Both the position numbers and the translations under genes were made by a program. Under the pieces are notes generated by a model that saw only the letters and a list, made by a program, of their open reading frames with translations, did no database searches and had not been told where the DNA came from. A stretch of DNA of 64,000 nucleotides from Flammeovirga sp. OC4 (GTDB lineage: Bacteria > Bacteroidota > Bacteroidia > Cytophagales > Flammeovirgaceae), in contig NZ_JTAM01000005.1 of NCBI RefSeq assembly GCF_000812565.1, positions 186,001 through 250,000 on the forward strand, written 5' to 3'. Positions 46,266-56,138 of the stretch are shown here, piece after piece. Each line of letters begins with the position of its first letter. Positions within the stretch are counted from its first letter, which is position 1.

Positions 46266-46293
46266 AAGGGAGTTCAACGAATTAAACTCCCTT
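46266..46293 (-). terminator. Terminator-like hairpin between GH3 and GH16
   Basis: AAGGGAGTT (46266-46274) pairs with 46285-46293. On the minus strand TTTTT follows, 20 bases past the GH3 stop, so GH16 may be expressed at lower level or from its own promoter. Confidence 0.7.
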
Positions 46294-46312
46294 CCACCTA
46301 TTCATCTATTGT

Positions 46313-48697
46313 CTAATTTTCGAAGTGAATCTTCTCAAATTCAACAGTCTTTGATACGTTTAATGAAACTGATTGATCACCAATCATGATTTTGAACTCT
46401 CCAGCTTCAACAGTCCATTTTAGATTTTCTGCTACAAAAGCTAAATCTTTACCATTTAAAGTAAACTCTATCACTTTTGATTCACCAGGTTTTAAGTTGA
46501 CTTTTTCAAATCTTCTTAAACGCTTATTGTCTGGCGTAATTGAAGCATAAAGGTCTTTTGTATACAATTGAACTACTTCTTTACCTTCTACATCTCCAGA
46601 GTTCTTCACCGTTACCGAAACTTTAAAGTCACCATAAGGAGTAATTTCATTCTTAGAAATCTTAAGATCAGAATAATCAAAAGTTGTATAACTTAAGCCA
46701 AATCCGAATGGATATTGGAAAGGTAATGAAGAGTTATAATCATACATCCCTTCCATTTTTTCAGATGCTTCGGATGGTTTATGATCATAAGTACCTAACG
46801 CATTTGGATACATTGGGTAAGAGTATGGAAGTTTACCACTTGGGTTCACCTCTCCCACTAAAACATCAGCTAAAGCATCACCACCGAAGTTACCTGGCAA
46901 GTAAGTGTGTACTACCGCTGCCATATCTTCTTCAAACTGAGAAATCAAACGAGGACGACCTTCATTTAAGATCAATACTACTGGTTTGCCTGTTTTAGCT
47001 AAAGCCTCTGCTAACTTTCTTTGATTTTGTGAAATATATAAATCATGTAAGTTACCAGGTGTCTCAGTATAAGTATTTTCACCCAAGCATAAAAGAATTA
47101 CATCTGAACCTTCAGAAGCTTTTACAGCCGCGTCGATGTCAATGTTTTTCTCTTCGTGATACAAGCCTTCATGGTTGTATTCTACACCCGAAGCAAAAGC
47201 TACATTCTCTTTTCCTAATTTGTTTTGCACTGCCTCAAGGATAGTATTGTAATCTTGTGCAAACTCTTCTACTTTCTCACCCTGCCAAGAGTAAGTCCAA
47301 CCACCGTTCAATGTACGCATAGAGTTCGCATTAGGACCTGCTACAAATACTTTTGTTCCTTTTTTCAAAGGAAGAACGTTGTCATTATTTTTTAATAAAG
47401 TGATCGATTCAGAAGCTGCGTTATAAGCAATTTGCTCATGCTCTTTACTTCCGAATTTAGGATAATCACCTTTAGAAGGAGATGGTGTTTCGAATAATCC
47501 CAACTCCATTTTCACTTTTAAGATTCTACGTACTGCGTCATCAATTCTTGACATTGGCACCTCACCTTCGTTGACTAACTCTACAAGCATTTCAGCAAAC
47601 TTGAAGTTGTAAGGAACCATTGACATGTCGATACCCGCATTGATAGATTTCTTAACGGCCTCCTTGTGCGTATCTGCTACTTTATCTCTGTTGTGTAAGT
47701 TTTCAATATCTGCCCAATCCGTCACAACTAGTCCTTTGAACCCTAGTTCTTCTTTCAACAATTTGGTCAAATACTTATAACTTGCGTGAACAGGAGTGCC
47801 GTTGATGATACCAGAGTTGATCATAATTGTATGTGCTCCAGCATCAATTGCAGCTTTATATGAAGGTAAATAATGCTCTCTTAATTCAATTTCTGGAAGA
47901 TAAGAAGGTGTTCTGTCTTTTCCTGAACGCTCACTACCGTAGCCTAAGAAGTGCTTGATACAAGACGCTACTTTTGTTTTATCAGATAGGTCGTTATTTT
48001 CTCCTTCATAACCATCTATGGCTGCAATACCCATCTGAGAAGTAAGGTATACATCTTCACCGTAAGTTTCCCAAATACGCGGCCATGCAGGATTACGTCC
48101 CATATCTAATACTGGAGAAAAATCCCAAGGAATAGAACTAGCTCTTGTTTCATAAGCTGTTACTGCTGCACCTTGACGGTTCAATTCCGTATTCCAAGTG
48201 GCAGCCATTCCAATTTGTTGTGGAAAAAATGTTGCTCCAGCGGTATAAGTGGTACCATGTATTGCATCTACTCCATACAATACTGGGACACCAATTTCTT
48301 TCATTGCAACTTTTTGGATTTGAGAAATAACTTCATTCCATTTATCCGTCGTTCTTGCTCTGTTATTCGCCGTGTTAAGTACTGAACCGATTTTGTACTT
48401 TACGATAGCCTCTTCGAGCAGTTTTTTATCTAGTTTGAGTGGCTCATCACTTACAAACACATTTTCTCCTTTTGTAATAACATCTAGAGTAATTTGTGTC
48501 ATTTGTCCGACTTTCTCTTCCAGTGATAGTTGGTGAAGAATCTTTTCTACTTTCTCGTCGATAGTTAGGTTACTATTTACAATCATTTCAATTTCTGCGG
48601 TATTCTTTTCAGGAGTTGAAATGTCTGGGGTATTAAAACCATAAAGTACAGCACACAAAGCTAGAGATGCGATCCCCTTCGTCCAATTATATTTCAT
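46313..48697 (-). CDS. GH3 beta-glucosidase (BglX type)
   Basis: The 794-residue product has a signal peptide (Lys-Gly then IASLALCAVLYGFN). The (beta/alpha)8 domain has YGVDAIHGTTY, GSERSGKDRTPS and KGLVVTDWADIENL, where the Asp of TDW is the catalytic nucleophile of GH3. The second domain has GENTYTETPG and PVVLILNEGRP, and the C-terminal fibronectin III domain ends near the stop. It removes terminal beta-linked glucose (or related sugars) in the periplasm. It lies in the SusC/SusD locus. A possible -7 element is at 48766-48773. Confidence 0.93.
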   Translation of the reverse strand: MKYNWTKGIASLALCAVLYGFNTPDISTPEKNTAEIEMIVNSNLTIDEKVEKILHQLSLEEKVGQMTQITLDVITKGENVFVSDEPLKLDKKLLEEAIVKYKIGSVLNTANNRARTTDKWNEVISQIQKVAMKEIGVPVLYGVDAIHGTTYTAGATFFPQQIGMAATWNTELNRQGAAVTAYETRASSIPWDFSPVLDMGRNPAWPRIWETYGEDVYLTSQMGIAAIDGYEGENNDLSDKTKVASCIKHFLGYGSERSGKDRTPSYLPEIELREHYLPSYKAAIDAGAHTIMINSGIINGTPVHASYKYLTKLLKEELGFKGLVVTDWADIENLHNRDKVADTHKEAVKKSINAGIDMSMVPYNFKFAEMLVELVNEGEVPMSRIDDAVRRILKVKMELGLFETPSPSKGDYPKFGSKEHEQIAYNAASESITLLKNNDNVLPLKKGTKVFVAGPNANSMRTLNGGWTYSWQGEKVEEFAQDYNTILEAVQNKLGKENVAFASGVEYNHEGLYHEEKNIDIDAAVKASEGSDVILLCLGENTYTETPGNLHDLYISQNQRKLAEALAKTGKPVVLILNEGRPRLISQFEEDMAAVVHTYLPGNFGGDALADVLVGEVNPSGKLPYSYPMYPNALGTYDHKPSEASEKMEGMYDYNSSLPFQYPFGFGLSYTTFDYSDLKISKNEITPYGDFKVSVTVKNSGDVEGKEVVQLYTKDLYASITPDNKRLRRFEKVNLKPGESKVIEFTLNGKDLAFVAENLKWTVEAGEFKIMIGDQSVSLNVSKTVEFEKIHFEN

Positions 48698-48765
48698 TTT
48701 CTTTAATAAATTTAGATAGTTAAAGTGATAGAATAAGTAATTTTCATTTATAATTTTTAGCTGAT

Positions 48766-48773
48766 CAAAGATA
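48766..48773 (-). promoter_or_regulatory. Possible -7 element of the GH3 gene
   Basis: The minus strand reads TATCTTTG, matching TAnnTTTG, about 70 bases upstream of the GH3 start. No -33 TTTG at the right spacing is seen. Confidence 0.35.
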
Positions 48774-48882
48774 GAATTTTCTTTATTTTCATTATTTAAT
48801 TTTTCAATTATTAATTAATTCACTAAAAAACCTAAAAAGAAATACCACTCTAATCACCTCACTAACAATACATTTTGTAGAA

Positions 48883-48902
48883 GGGAGCCTAAAAAGGCTC
48901 CC
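48883..48902 (-). promoter_or_regulatory. Intra-operon hairpin after the glycan-binding lipoprotein gene
   Basis: GGGAGCCT-AAAA-AGGCTCCC (48883-48890 with 48895-48902) is a perfect 8-bp GC-rich stem. On the minus strand no T run follows (TTCTACAAAATG), so it is more likely an RNA stabiliser or processing site than a terminator. Confidence 0.6.
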
Positions 48903-48939
48903 GGATATTTATTAAGTAACCTAAAGTACTTTTGTTGTA

Positions 48940-50487
48940 TTACTGAAGTATAAAATCTGAAAGGTAGAAAGTACCAGGTCTAGTGTGTCCTTCTCCACCA
49001 ATTTGAATGATTACTTTATCATAGAATGTCACTTCAGTTGCCGGAACTGAGTAAGATCCATCTTTGTTTGCATCCGTCATGATAGTTGAGAAATCAAAAG
49101 TAACTTCTATCCAAGTTCCGATTTCATCTTCACCCAGAGTATATAACGATTCTGCTCTAGATCTCCATGCTTCACCATCAGTACTGTTTTCTAATCTCAA
49201 TGCAACTGTTGGAGTCATAGCCACTTCACCTAACCAAGCTGGCGTTTCATCCGCTGTACTAGGCGTCGTAAAATCATTTGAAGGCTCAAAATATACTTTC
49301 ATTTTGAAGACGTTCCTTTCTGAAAGGTCAATTCTATAAGGAAGTTCAGCTTGGTAGTTTTGCCACCATCCTTGATCTCCTGTAGCATTTGTTCTTTCAT
49401 ACTTACCTACTAACCAGCTCGGAGAGTTGTCTGTTAATCTGAATTCATATGATTCTTCAAATACTAGTGCAGCATCTGTTACGAAATTTAAATTATCTGA
49501 TTTTTGACCAGAGAAATTATCAAACAGATCTTGAGCTTCTAACTCTTTTTCTGGATCAGTTTCCTCATCGGCATCCGCAATATCTTTCGGAGCAAAAATA
49601 TAATACCAAGCATTACCGTCAATACCGATTGTTCTTAAGTGTAATTTTTCCTCTGTCAATTCTAAAATTAAGAAGCTTTTACTTTCACCAACATACCAAC
49701 TGAAGAAACCTCCATTTACAATGTTTAAATATCTATCATCTCCATCAGAAGTCATTTCCCATTTCCAATCTTCTGTATTTAGATCAACGTCAATTCTTAG
49801 ACCATCTTCTCCACCATCAATACCTACAGTTCCTCCATAATTTGAGAAGAATGATTCTTTAGCAGCAGGTAATACATGTGAATCACCATTGTTATTCAAT
49901 GTATATTTAAAACCATCCATTGAGAATGTTAACTCATCATCATAGTGACCCAAAGTTGGTTTTTGATTCTTTGATGCAGCCCACCATTCTGGGAAGAAGT
50001 TTGATGTAGGTCCTAAACCATTATGTCCTACTTCAAACCTTTGGAATTTCCATACTTTACCTTCTAAGTTATCAGGGCCACCTGTTAAGAATCTAAATTC
50101 TTCTGTATCTAAAAGAGAAGCATCTGTATTTTCAATTGTAACAACTTCTGATTTCGATGCTTGTCCCCCCTCAAAGAAAGCCATCAGTGAAATTCTATAA
50201 TTTCCTGCTTCTGCAAAAGCCACCTCAACAGAATCTCCATTTGCCGAACCAAATGCCTTGTAATAAGTAGAATCATTTTCAACAACCTCTCTTTCATATG
50301 TCCAACTTGACATGAAACTTCCAGAAGTATTTGCTAACTCTAAGATATTAGGCGTTTTTGCTGACTCTTGTATAGTAAAAGTTACTGAACTGGGTGCGAT
50401 ACCACCTAACTCTGCGTCGTCTTTGGTACAGCTTGCCATCCCCATAAGGATGACAAAGCTTAAGAATGAATATATATATTTTTTCAT
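48940..50487 (-). CDS. PKD-containing surface glycan-binding lipoprotein
   Basis: The 515-residue protein has a lipobox (MGMASC, Cys20) and a PKD-like domain (about 35-125; FTIQESAKTPNILELANTSG, then AEAGNYRISLMAFFEGG). A middle domain with FRFLTGGPDNLEGKVWKFQR follows, then an acidic linker (DADEETDPEKELEAQ). A C-terminal beta-rich CBM-like domain (about 330-515; YRIDLSERNVFKMKVYF, then EIGTWIEVTFDFS and FYDKVIIQIGGEG) completes it. The order PKD plus CBM-like domain fits surface glycan-binding proteins in glucan utilisation loci. It follows SusD by 22 bases on the same strand. Confidence 0.8.
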   Translation of the reverse strand: MKKYIYSFLSFVILMGMASCTKDDAELGGIAPSSVTFTIQESAKTPNILELANTSGSFMSSWTYEREVVENDSTYYKAFGSANGDSVEVAFAEAGNYRISLMAFFEGGQASKSEVVTIENTDASLLDTEEFRFLTGGPDNLEGKVWKFQRFEVGHNGLGPTSNFFPEWWAASKNQKPTLGHYDDELTFSMDGFKYTLNNNGDSHVLPAAKESFFSNYGGTVGIDGGEDGLRIDVDLNTEDWKWEMTSDGDDRYLNIVNGGFFSWYVGESKSFLILELTEEKLHLRTIGIDGNAWYYIFAPKDIADADEETDPEKELEAQDLFDNFSGQKSDNLNFVTDAALVFEESYEFRLTDNSPSWLVGKYERTNATGDQGWWQNYQAELPYRIDLSERNVFKMKVYFEPSNDFTTPSTADETPAWLGEVAMTPTVALRLENSTDGEAWRSRAESLYTLGEDEIGTWIEVTFDFSTIMTDANKDGSYSVPATEVTFYDKVIIQIGGEGHTRPGTFYLSDFILQ

Positions 50488-50509
50488 GGTATGATTTCTT
50501 TAATTGTGA

Positions 50510-52183
50510 TTATCTATAACCTTCATTTTGAATCAAAGTTGGATGTAAATCCACTTCTACTTGTGGAATTGGTAAGAAACCTCTTTTAGTCTTATCAAAA
50601 GTCACATTAAAAGTTTCAGCAGTACCAATATCACCTGTCATATTATTCCCGTTATCATCAACATATATCTCATCTGTATCAGATGGAGGAGTTAGAGTAT
50701 ATCCTGATACGTTGATTTCTTCCGCCGCTTCATCCAAACCTCTTCTTAACACATCGAAATAACGATGTCCTTCTAATGCTAACTCTACTCTTCTTTCTTG
50801 TTGGATATCTTCAAGTGAAATTGATGACTTATTACTCAAACCAGCTCTTTGACGCACACGGTTTAAATACTCTAATGCTTTGCCTGAATTAGTATCTAAA
50901 TTCAACTCAGCGGCCATCAATAAAACATCAGCAAATCGGATGTAGTGATAATTCTGTCCCCAGTTTAATGGTGTTTCTGATTCTGCTTCATTCCATGCAT
51001 GTGTAGTATATTTATTCGTATGCATAGAAGTAAAATTGTAATGAGCTTGATAAACTTCACCTTTTGAATCAATCAAATCTTTTGAATAGATAATTGTTGA
51101 TGCTTTTCTAAGATCTCCATCTTCAAAAGAGCTTTCTAGTTCTCTTGAAGGTGACATGAAGCCCCAACCTGATTTAAGAATATCGCCACTGTGACCACGT
51201 GGTCCTGACATTTGACATAAAATAGAACCGTATGAGTAATCACCCCAATCACCTGAACCTGTATTTGCAAATGCAATTTCGAAGACAACTTCATTATTAT
51301 AGTCTCCATTTTCATTGAACAAGTCAGCATAGTTTGTTGCTAGTTCTGCTCCTGAATTAGTAATAATATCATTTGCATAATCAATCATATGCGTCTTATT
51401 AAGAGAAGTGACTGCACTTTCGCCTTCAACAATTACAACACCGTCTTTTACTGGTAATTCACTCTTTCCGTAATACCCTGTATAAAATAAGAATACTTTT
51501 AAAAGCTCAGCTTCTGCTGCATATTTATCTAAACGACCTTCCTCACCTTCAGGAGCACTCTCTGCCATTAAGCTTATAGCTTCTGCCATATCTTTAGCAA
51601 TTTGGGCATACAACTCATCTGGTGTTGCTTGTTGCACCTCTTTCCAAGCGTCCCCAGCTAGGGGTTCTGTTATTACAGGAACGTTTTCAAACAATCGAGC
51701 TAACTCAAAATAGTAATGCCCTCTTAAGAATAAAGCCTCACCTTTAAAGTTATTTTTTAAATCTTCTTCAGCTGTTGTAAAATTAATTTGATCATAATTA
51801 ACCAATAAAGTATTTGCTCTTTGAATACCTCCATAACACTTATCCCATGCTGCTTTACCTGCAGCATTGTTAGTTTGAGATCTAAACTTACTTAGATCTT
51901 GGAAGTAAGGCATATCTGTTCCTGTTGGATCTCCACCTACATAAGCATCATCCCCCATAGCCATATCAAACATTCTTACTTCATTGGGGTTTGCACCATT
52001 ATAATCTGAACGAAGCTTTTCATAAATCCCTACTAAAGCTTGTTTTGCTTCAACAGACGTTCTAAAGAATGTTTCAGAAGTTTGAGCATCTGTTGGTTTT
52101 AATTCTAAGAAGTCTGAACATGAAGTAATTGACATTGCCCCAATAACAATACTTCCTGCAACTAATATATCTTTAATTTTCAT
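50510..52183 (-). CDS. SusD-like glycan-binding lipoprotein
   Basis: The start is the ATG at 52183 (557 residues); an upstream frame overlaps SusC. The N-terminus ends in a lipobox (AMSITSC). The SusD/RagB family fold is clear: FLELKPTDAQTSETFFRT, TPR-like repeats with GEALFLRGHYYFELARLFENVP, and near the C-terminus QERRVELALEGHRYFDVLRRG with NPT/NEG-like LHPTLIQNEGYR at the end. It sits on the outer surface and caps the SusC channel encoded 14 bases upstream. Confidence 0.94.
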   Translation of the reverse strand: MKIKDILVAGSIVIGAMSITSCSDFLELKPTDAQTSETFFRTSVEAKQALVGIYEKLRSDYNGANPNEVRMFDMAMGDDAYVGGDPTGTDMPYFQDLSKFRSQTNNAAGKAAWDKCYGGIQRANTLLVNYDQINFTTAEEDLKNNFKGEALFLRGHYYFELARLFENVPVITEPLAGDAWKEVQQATPDELYAQIAKDMAEAISLMAESAPEGEEGRLDKYAAEAELLKVFLFYTGYYGKSELPVKDGVVIVEGESAVTSLNKTHMIDYANDIITNSGAELATNYADLFNENGDYNNEVVFEIAFANTGSGDWGDYSYGSILCQMSGPRGHSGDILKSGWGFMSPSRELESSFEDGDLRKASTIIYSKDLIDSKGEVYQAHYNFTSMHTNKYTTHAWNEAESETPLNWGQNYHYIRFADVLLMAAELNLDTNSGKALEYLNRVRQRAGLSNKSSISLEDIQQERRVELALEGHRYFDVLRRGLDEAAEEINVSGYTLTPPSDTDEIYVDDNGNNMTGDIGTAETFNVTFDKTKRGFLPIPQVEVDLHPTLIQNEGYR

Positions 52184-52196
52184 TTTGATTTTCTTA

Positions 52197-55100
52197 TTAG
52201 AATGTAACATTTAACCCCATTAAGTAAGATCTAGCTTGTGGGTATGATCCGTTATCAAATCCGAACCAAGCACCTCCGTGCCCTACTTCTGGATCCATAC
52301 CAGTGTAATCAGTAAATGTTAGAAGGTTATTACCAGAAACATAAACTCTCACTTTGCTAATACCTGCTTTTTTACTAATCTTTTGAGGAAGAGTGTAACC
52401 AATTTGTAAGTTTTTCAATCTTAAATAAGATGCATCCTCAATATGAACCATGTCGTTCAAGTAGTCATAGTTATGACTCTTAGTATCATCGTAAGTAAAT
52501 CTTGGGAAAGAGTTAGTTGACCCTTCTCCTGTCCAACGATTTAACCAACGAGTTGGGTAATTTTGTCCTTCTCTTAAATCAGTACGTAATGTTCCGTTAA
52601 CCATTTTTGCTCCCGCTTGACCTTGCCAGAACATAGATAAGTCAAATCCTTTATAGTCCATTCTTACATTCAGACCATACATCCATGAGTGGATTGGCGA
52701 ACCGATGTTTGTTCTATCGTCATTATCAATCTTACCATCACCATTGATATCCACATAGCGAATATCTCCTGGTTGTGAATCTGGCTGGATAGGCTCACCG
52801 TCTTTTGCATGTGCATTTACCTCATTTTGGTTTTGGAAAATACCGTCTGTTTTGAAGCCATAGAAGTATGGTAATGCATAACCTTCTTCCATTAACAATT
52901 GACCTTGAGTATTGAATAAGCCAGGCCCGTAAATTTTACCATCTCCATTGGCTACTTCTATCACCTTGTTATCATTATAAGATGCATTTGCTGTGATGTC
53001 AAAATGGAAATCTCCATCTCTTTTAGAGTATGTTAATGCCACCTCAATACCTTGGTTTCTTACTGTACCTAAGTTATAGTTAGGACCTGTAACACCAGTG
53101 AATCCTGGTACTGGAAGAGTACCTAATAAATCTTGACGTTCTCTTGAGTAAACATCAACAGTAGCAGTAATCTTATCATCAAAGAAACCTGCATCAATAC
53201 CTAAGTCAATTTCTGAAGCTGCTTCCCATTTTAAATCTGGATTAGCCATTCTCGTAATACCATAACCTGGCACCATATTCTTGTCTGTACCAAAAGGATA
53301 AGATGGTGTTCCTCCAAACAACTCTAAGTAACCAAATGCTCCGATATTTTCGTTTCCTACTTTACCCCATGAAGCTCTTAACTTTAAGAAGTTTACAACA
53401 TCACTTGTTTTTAAGAACTCCTCTTGTGTAAGTATCCAACCTGCTTGTACTGATGGGAAGAAACCAAATTTATTATTCGGTCCGAAGTTAGATGAACCAT
53501 CGTAACGAGCTGTTGCTGAGATAAGGTACTTCTCTTTGTAGTTGTAACCTACTTTACCAAAGAATGACACTAAACGATGTTGCCATTCTAATTGACCTGT
53601 ACCCTTCTGAGTATCATTATCAGCTCCATTGTTTACATATGCATAATCCCAACCTGGAATTTGTAAATTATTTCTTGAAGCTCCTAATTGAATACCACTA
53701 CCATCTCTCATTGTAGTACCAATTAATGCATCGAAAGAGTGTGCACCAAATTTCTTATTGTATGACAATACATTTTCCCATTGATAAACTACATATGAAC
53801 CTGCAGATTGGTTTACAGAAGAAGTATTAACCTGGTTATCAATGTTATAATATGCCTCAGGGTTGTAATTTCTGTTTCCCCAATTACCGATATCAACACC
53901 AAAGTCAGTTCTAAATTTTAGTCCTTTAATTCCTGGTGTAGCCTCAACAAACACATTACCTAAGAATTTGTTGCTTGCATCCTCACTATGAGTATTATTG
54001 ATTCTAGCCATTGGGTTAACGATCTCTCTTAAACCTTGTTCTGAAATACCATAGTAACGACCATCTTTATTTGCTGGTTTTAAATCATAACCATCAAATT
54101 CTTGTATCTTTTCTGGTCTATCCTCCCATACTGTTGTTAAAGGATCGTGTAGAAGTGCATTTTGTAAAACACCACCAAATTGGTTTTGCTCATTAATACC
54201 TTGTTTCTCTTCTCTTGAGAAAGTAACATTAGCTCCTGATTTAAAATACTCTGAAATTTTATGAGTAGAATTTAAACGTATTGTATAACGATCAAAATTT
54301 GACTTTTCGGGTGCTACAATACCTTGTTGACCAAAATAACCAACTGATGCCATAAATGTAGATTTTTCTGTACCACCTGTCATTTGTATGTTATGACTTT
54401 GAATTGGGGCTTGTTGAAACATCTCATTTTGCCAATCTGTATCTGTTGTATTATTATCGATTTCACTTTGGGTAAATCTTGGTACTCTATCCGCTCTTAC
54501 AGCTCCTTCATTATGGAACATCATATACTCATTAGCATTCATAAGTGGAGTCTTTCTCCAAGCCTCCTGAATACCATAGTATCCATCGTAAGATACAATC
54601 GTTCTTCCTGCTTTACCTTTCTTTGTAGAAACTAAAACTACACCGTTTGCACCTCTTGAACCGTAGATCGCTGCAGAAGCTGCATCCTTTAATACTTCAA
54701 TAGACTCAATATCATTTGGGTTTAGGAAATTGATGTTATCCATTTGAACACCGTCAACTACATATAAAGGAGTGTTGTTTCCATTTGAACCAGTACCACG
54801 CACTCTAATATCAATACCTGCACCTGGCTGACCAGAAACTGGCGTTACTAATACACCTGGCGTTCTACCTTGTAATGATTGAGCTGCATTTTGAATAGGT
54901 GTTTGTGTGATATCCTCAGATTTTACTGAAGCAATTGCTCCTGTAACAACTGATTTCTTTTGAACTTGGTAACCTACTACGACTACTTCTTCTAATTGCT
55001 CTACATCCTCTTCTAAAGCAATATTGATTGTAGTTTGCGTACCTATCACAACCGATTGCTGAGAATAACCAATAAAAGAGAATATTAATTCTTCTGACCC

Positions 55101-55322
55101 CTCTGGTACTGATAACTTATAGTTACCATCAAAATCTGTAATTGTACCTGTAGAAGATCCTTTTACTTTTACATTAACACCAGGTAAAAAACTGCCATCC
55201 TGAGCAGAAGTTACCTGTCCCGTGATCATTCGATCTTGCGCATTTGAAACGTATGCTGATAACATTAAGCATACGCAAACAAGTAACGAAAGAACATTTT
55301 TAGTTTGTAAAAAATTTTTCAT
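52197..55322 (-). CDS. SusC-like TonB-dependent transporter
   Basis: The 1041-residue product starts with a signal peptide (NVLSLLVCVCLMLSAYVSNAQ), then the carboxypeptidase-D-like domain (MITGQVTSAQDGSFLPGVNV) and a TonB box region EQLEEVVVVGYQVQKK. The plug (IQNAAQSLQGRTPGVLVTPV, ESIEVLKDAASAAIYGSRGA) and a 22-strand barrel ending YLMGLNVTF follow. It imports glycan oligosaccharides across the outer membrane with SusD. It is the first gene of the locus and has a good promoter at 55447-55479. No regulator gene is adjacent. Confidence 0.95.
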   Translation of the reverse strand: MKNFLQTKNVLSLLVCVCLMLSAYVSNAQDRMITGQVTSAQDGSFLPGVNVKVKGSSTGTITDFDGNYKLSVPEGSEELIFSFIGYSQQSVVIGTQTTINIALEEDVEQLEEVVVVGYQVQKKSVVTGAIASVKSEDITQTPIQNAAQSLQGRTPGVLVTPVSGQPGAGIDIRVRGTGSNGNNTPLYVVDGVQMDNINFLNPNDIESIEVLKDAASAAIYGSRGANGVVLVSTKKGKAGRTIVSYDGYYGIQEAWRKTPLMNANEYMMFHNEGAVRADRVPRFTQSEIDNNTTDTDWQNEMFQQAPIQSHNIQMTGGTEKSTFMASVGYFGQQGIVAPEKSNFDRYTIRLNSTHKISEYFKSGANVTFSREEKQGINEQNQFGGVLQNALLHDPLTTVWEDRPEKIQEFDGYDLKPANKDGRYYGISEQGLREIVNPMARINNTHSEDASNKFLGNVFVEATPGIKGLKFRTDFGVDIGNWGNRNYNPEAYYNIDNQVNTSSVNQSAGSYVVYQWENVLSYNKKFGAHSFDALIGTTMRDGSGIQLGASRNNLQIPGWDYAYVNNGADNDTQKGTGQLEWQHRLVSFFGKVGYNYKEKYLISATARYDGSSNFGPNNKFGFFPSVQAGWILTQEEFLKTSDVVNFLKLRASWGKVGNENIGAFGYLELFGGTPSYPFGTDKNMVPGYGITRMANPDLKWEAASEIDLGIDAGFFDDKITATVDVYSRERQDLLGTLPVPGFTGVTGPNYNLGTVRNQGIEVALTYSKRDGDFHFDITANASYNDNKVIEVANGDGKIYGPGLFNTQGQLLMEEGYALPYFYGFKTDGIFQNQNEVNAHAKDGEPIQPDSQPGDIRYVDINGDGKIDNDDRTNIGSPIHSWMYGLNVRMDYKGFDLSMFWQGQAGAKMVNGTLRTDLREGQNYPTRWLNRWTGEGSTNSFPRFTYDDTKSHNYDYLNDMVHIEDASYLRLKNLQIGYTLPQKISKKAGISKVRVYVSGNNLLTFTDYTGMDPEVGHGGAWFGFDNGSYPQARSYLMGLNVTF

Positions 55323-55446
55323 TCCATTAAGATTTACGATAGAATAAATTAAGAGTCAAATAATAATTCAGTGTCTTTTTTAAAATAACTAAACTCTTAT
55401 AGTATAATGAACAGTTGAACTTGCGCTTTTTGTTTTTCTGTCAATT

Positions 55447-55479
55447 CAAACATACTAGGTAGATGTATACAAATGCAAA
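55447..55479 (-). promoter_or_regulatory. Promoter of the SusC operon
   Basis: The minus strand reads TTTG (55476-55479), 21 bases, TATGTTTG (55447-55454), matching the Bacteroidetes consensus. It gives a leader of about 118 bases before the SusC ATG. Confidence 0.6.
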
Positions 55480-56076
55480 TTCTAAATTTGTTAATATTTT
55501 ATAAATTATAACTTAAATAAAAACATTAAAATTATTGAATATCAACAACTTATATAATAAGTGTATCAAGTACATTCATTTAATTAATCAATTAAAAAAA
55601 ATGAATTTTAACATAAAATTTTAATAAAATAGAATAGAATATCACTAGAAAAAAAGTCGAATACGTAACAATTAATTCATATTGAAATAATCTATATGAT
55701 CAACTATAATTACACAAGTGTAGTTTCTACTTATTATTCGCTCTCAAAACAACACCTACATCAATAACATAATTAAACACAGCAACGCTCAATAATGTTA
55801 ATTAGAGCTAAATAATCCTATGCTTAATCACATCTAAGTTTACATCAGTACTTTGAATAGAATATGAAAGTGAGGAAGGTTGTTTCTCAAAGAAAATTAT
55901 TGTTTCAGAAGAACTGGTAAGTGGTTATTTCCTAGATCGAAATTGAATTATTAGAAGAGACACCCAAATGTTAGCAAGAATAGACCTATTGCCAGCATCA
56001 CTATAATCTATCATTGTATTGATTACACATTCAATTGTCCTGCTCATAGATGATCATTGTGCATTCTCTTATATGC

Positions 56077-56107
56077 AAAAAGGCCATCACTTTCGTGACA
56101 GCCTTTT
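56077..56107 (-). terminator. Intrinsic terminator of pckA
   Basis: AAAAGGC (56077-56083) pairs with 56101-56107, with an inner TCAC/GTGA stem, and is followed by TTTTT on the minus strand. Confidence 0.8.
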
Positions 56108-56138
56108 AAACTCTGTTATTATGATTTTATCCTAGTAC

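Larger units (their letters stand above)
55323..56138. other. Intergenic region upstream of SusC
   Basis: These 816 very AT-rich bases lie between SusC and pckA (both minus). They hold the SusC promoter at 55447-55479 and the pckA terminator at 56077-56107. I see no gene, RNA or repeat I can support. No SusR, hybrid two-component or ECF-sigma regulator is encoded here. Confidence 0.6.

Noticed and set aside
55711-55722. Palindrome TACAC-AA-GTGTA upstream of SusC
   Set aside because: Arms of only five bases in AT-rich DNA, about 230 bases from the SusC promoter; not significant on its own.
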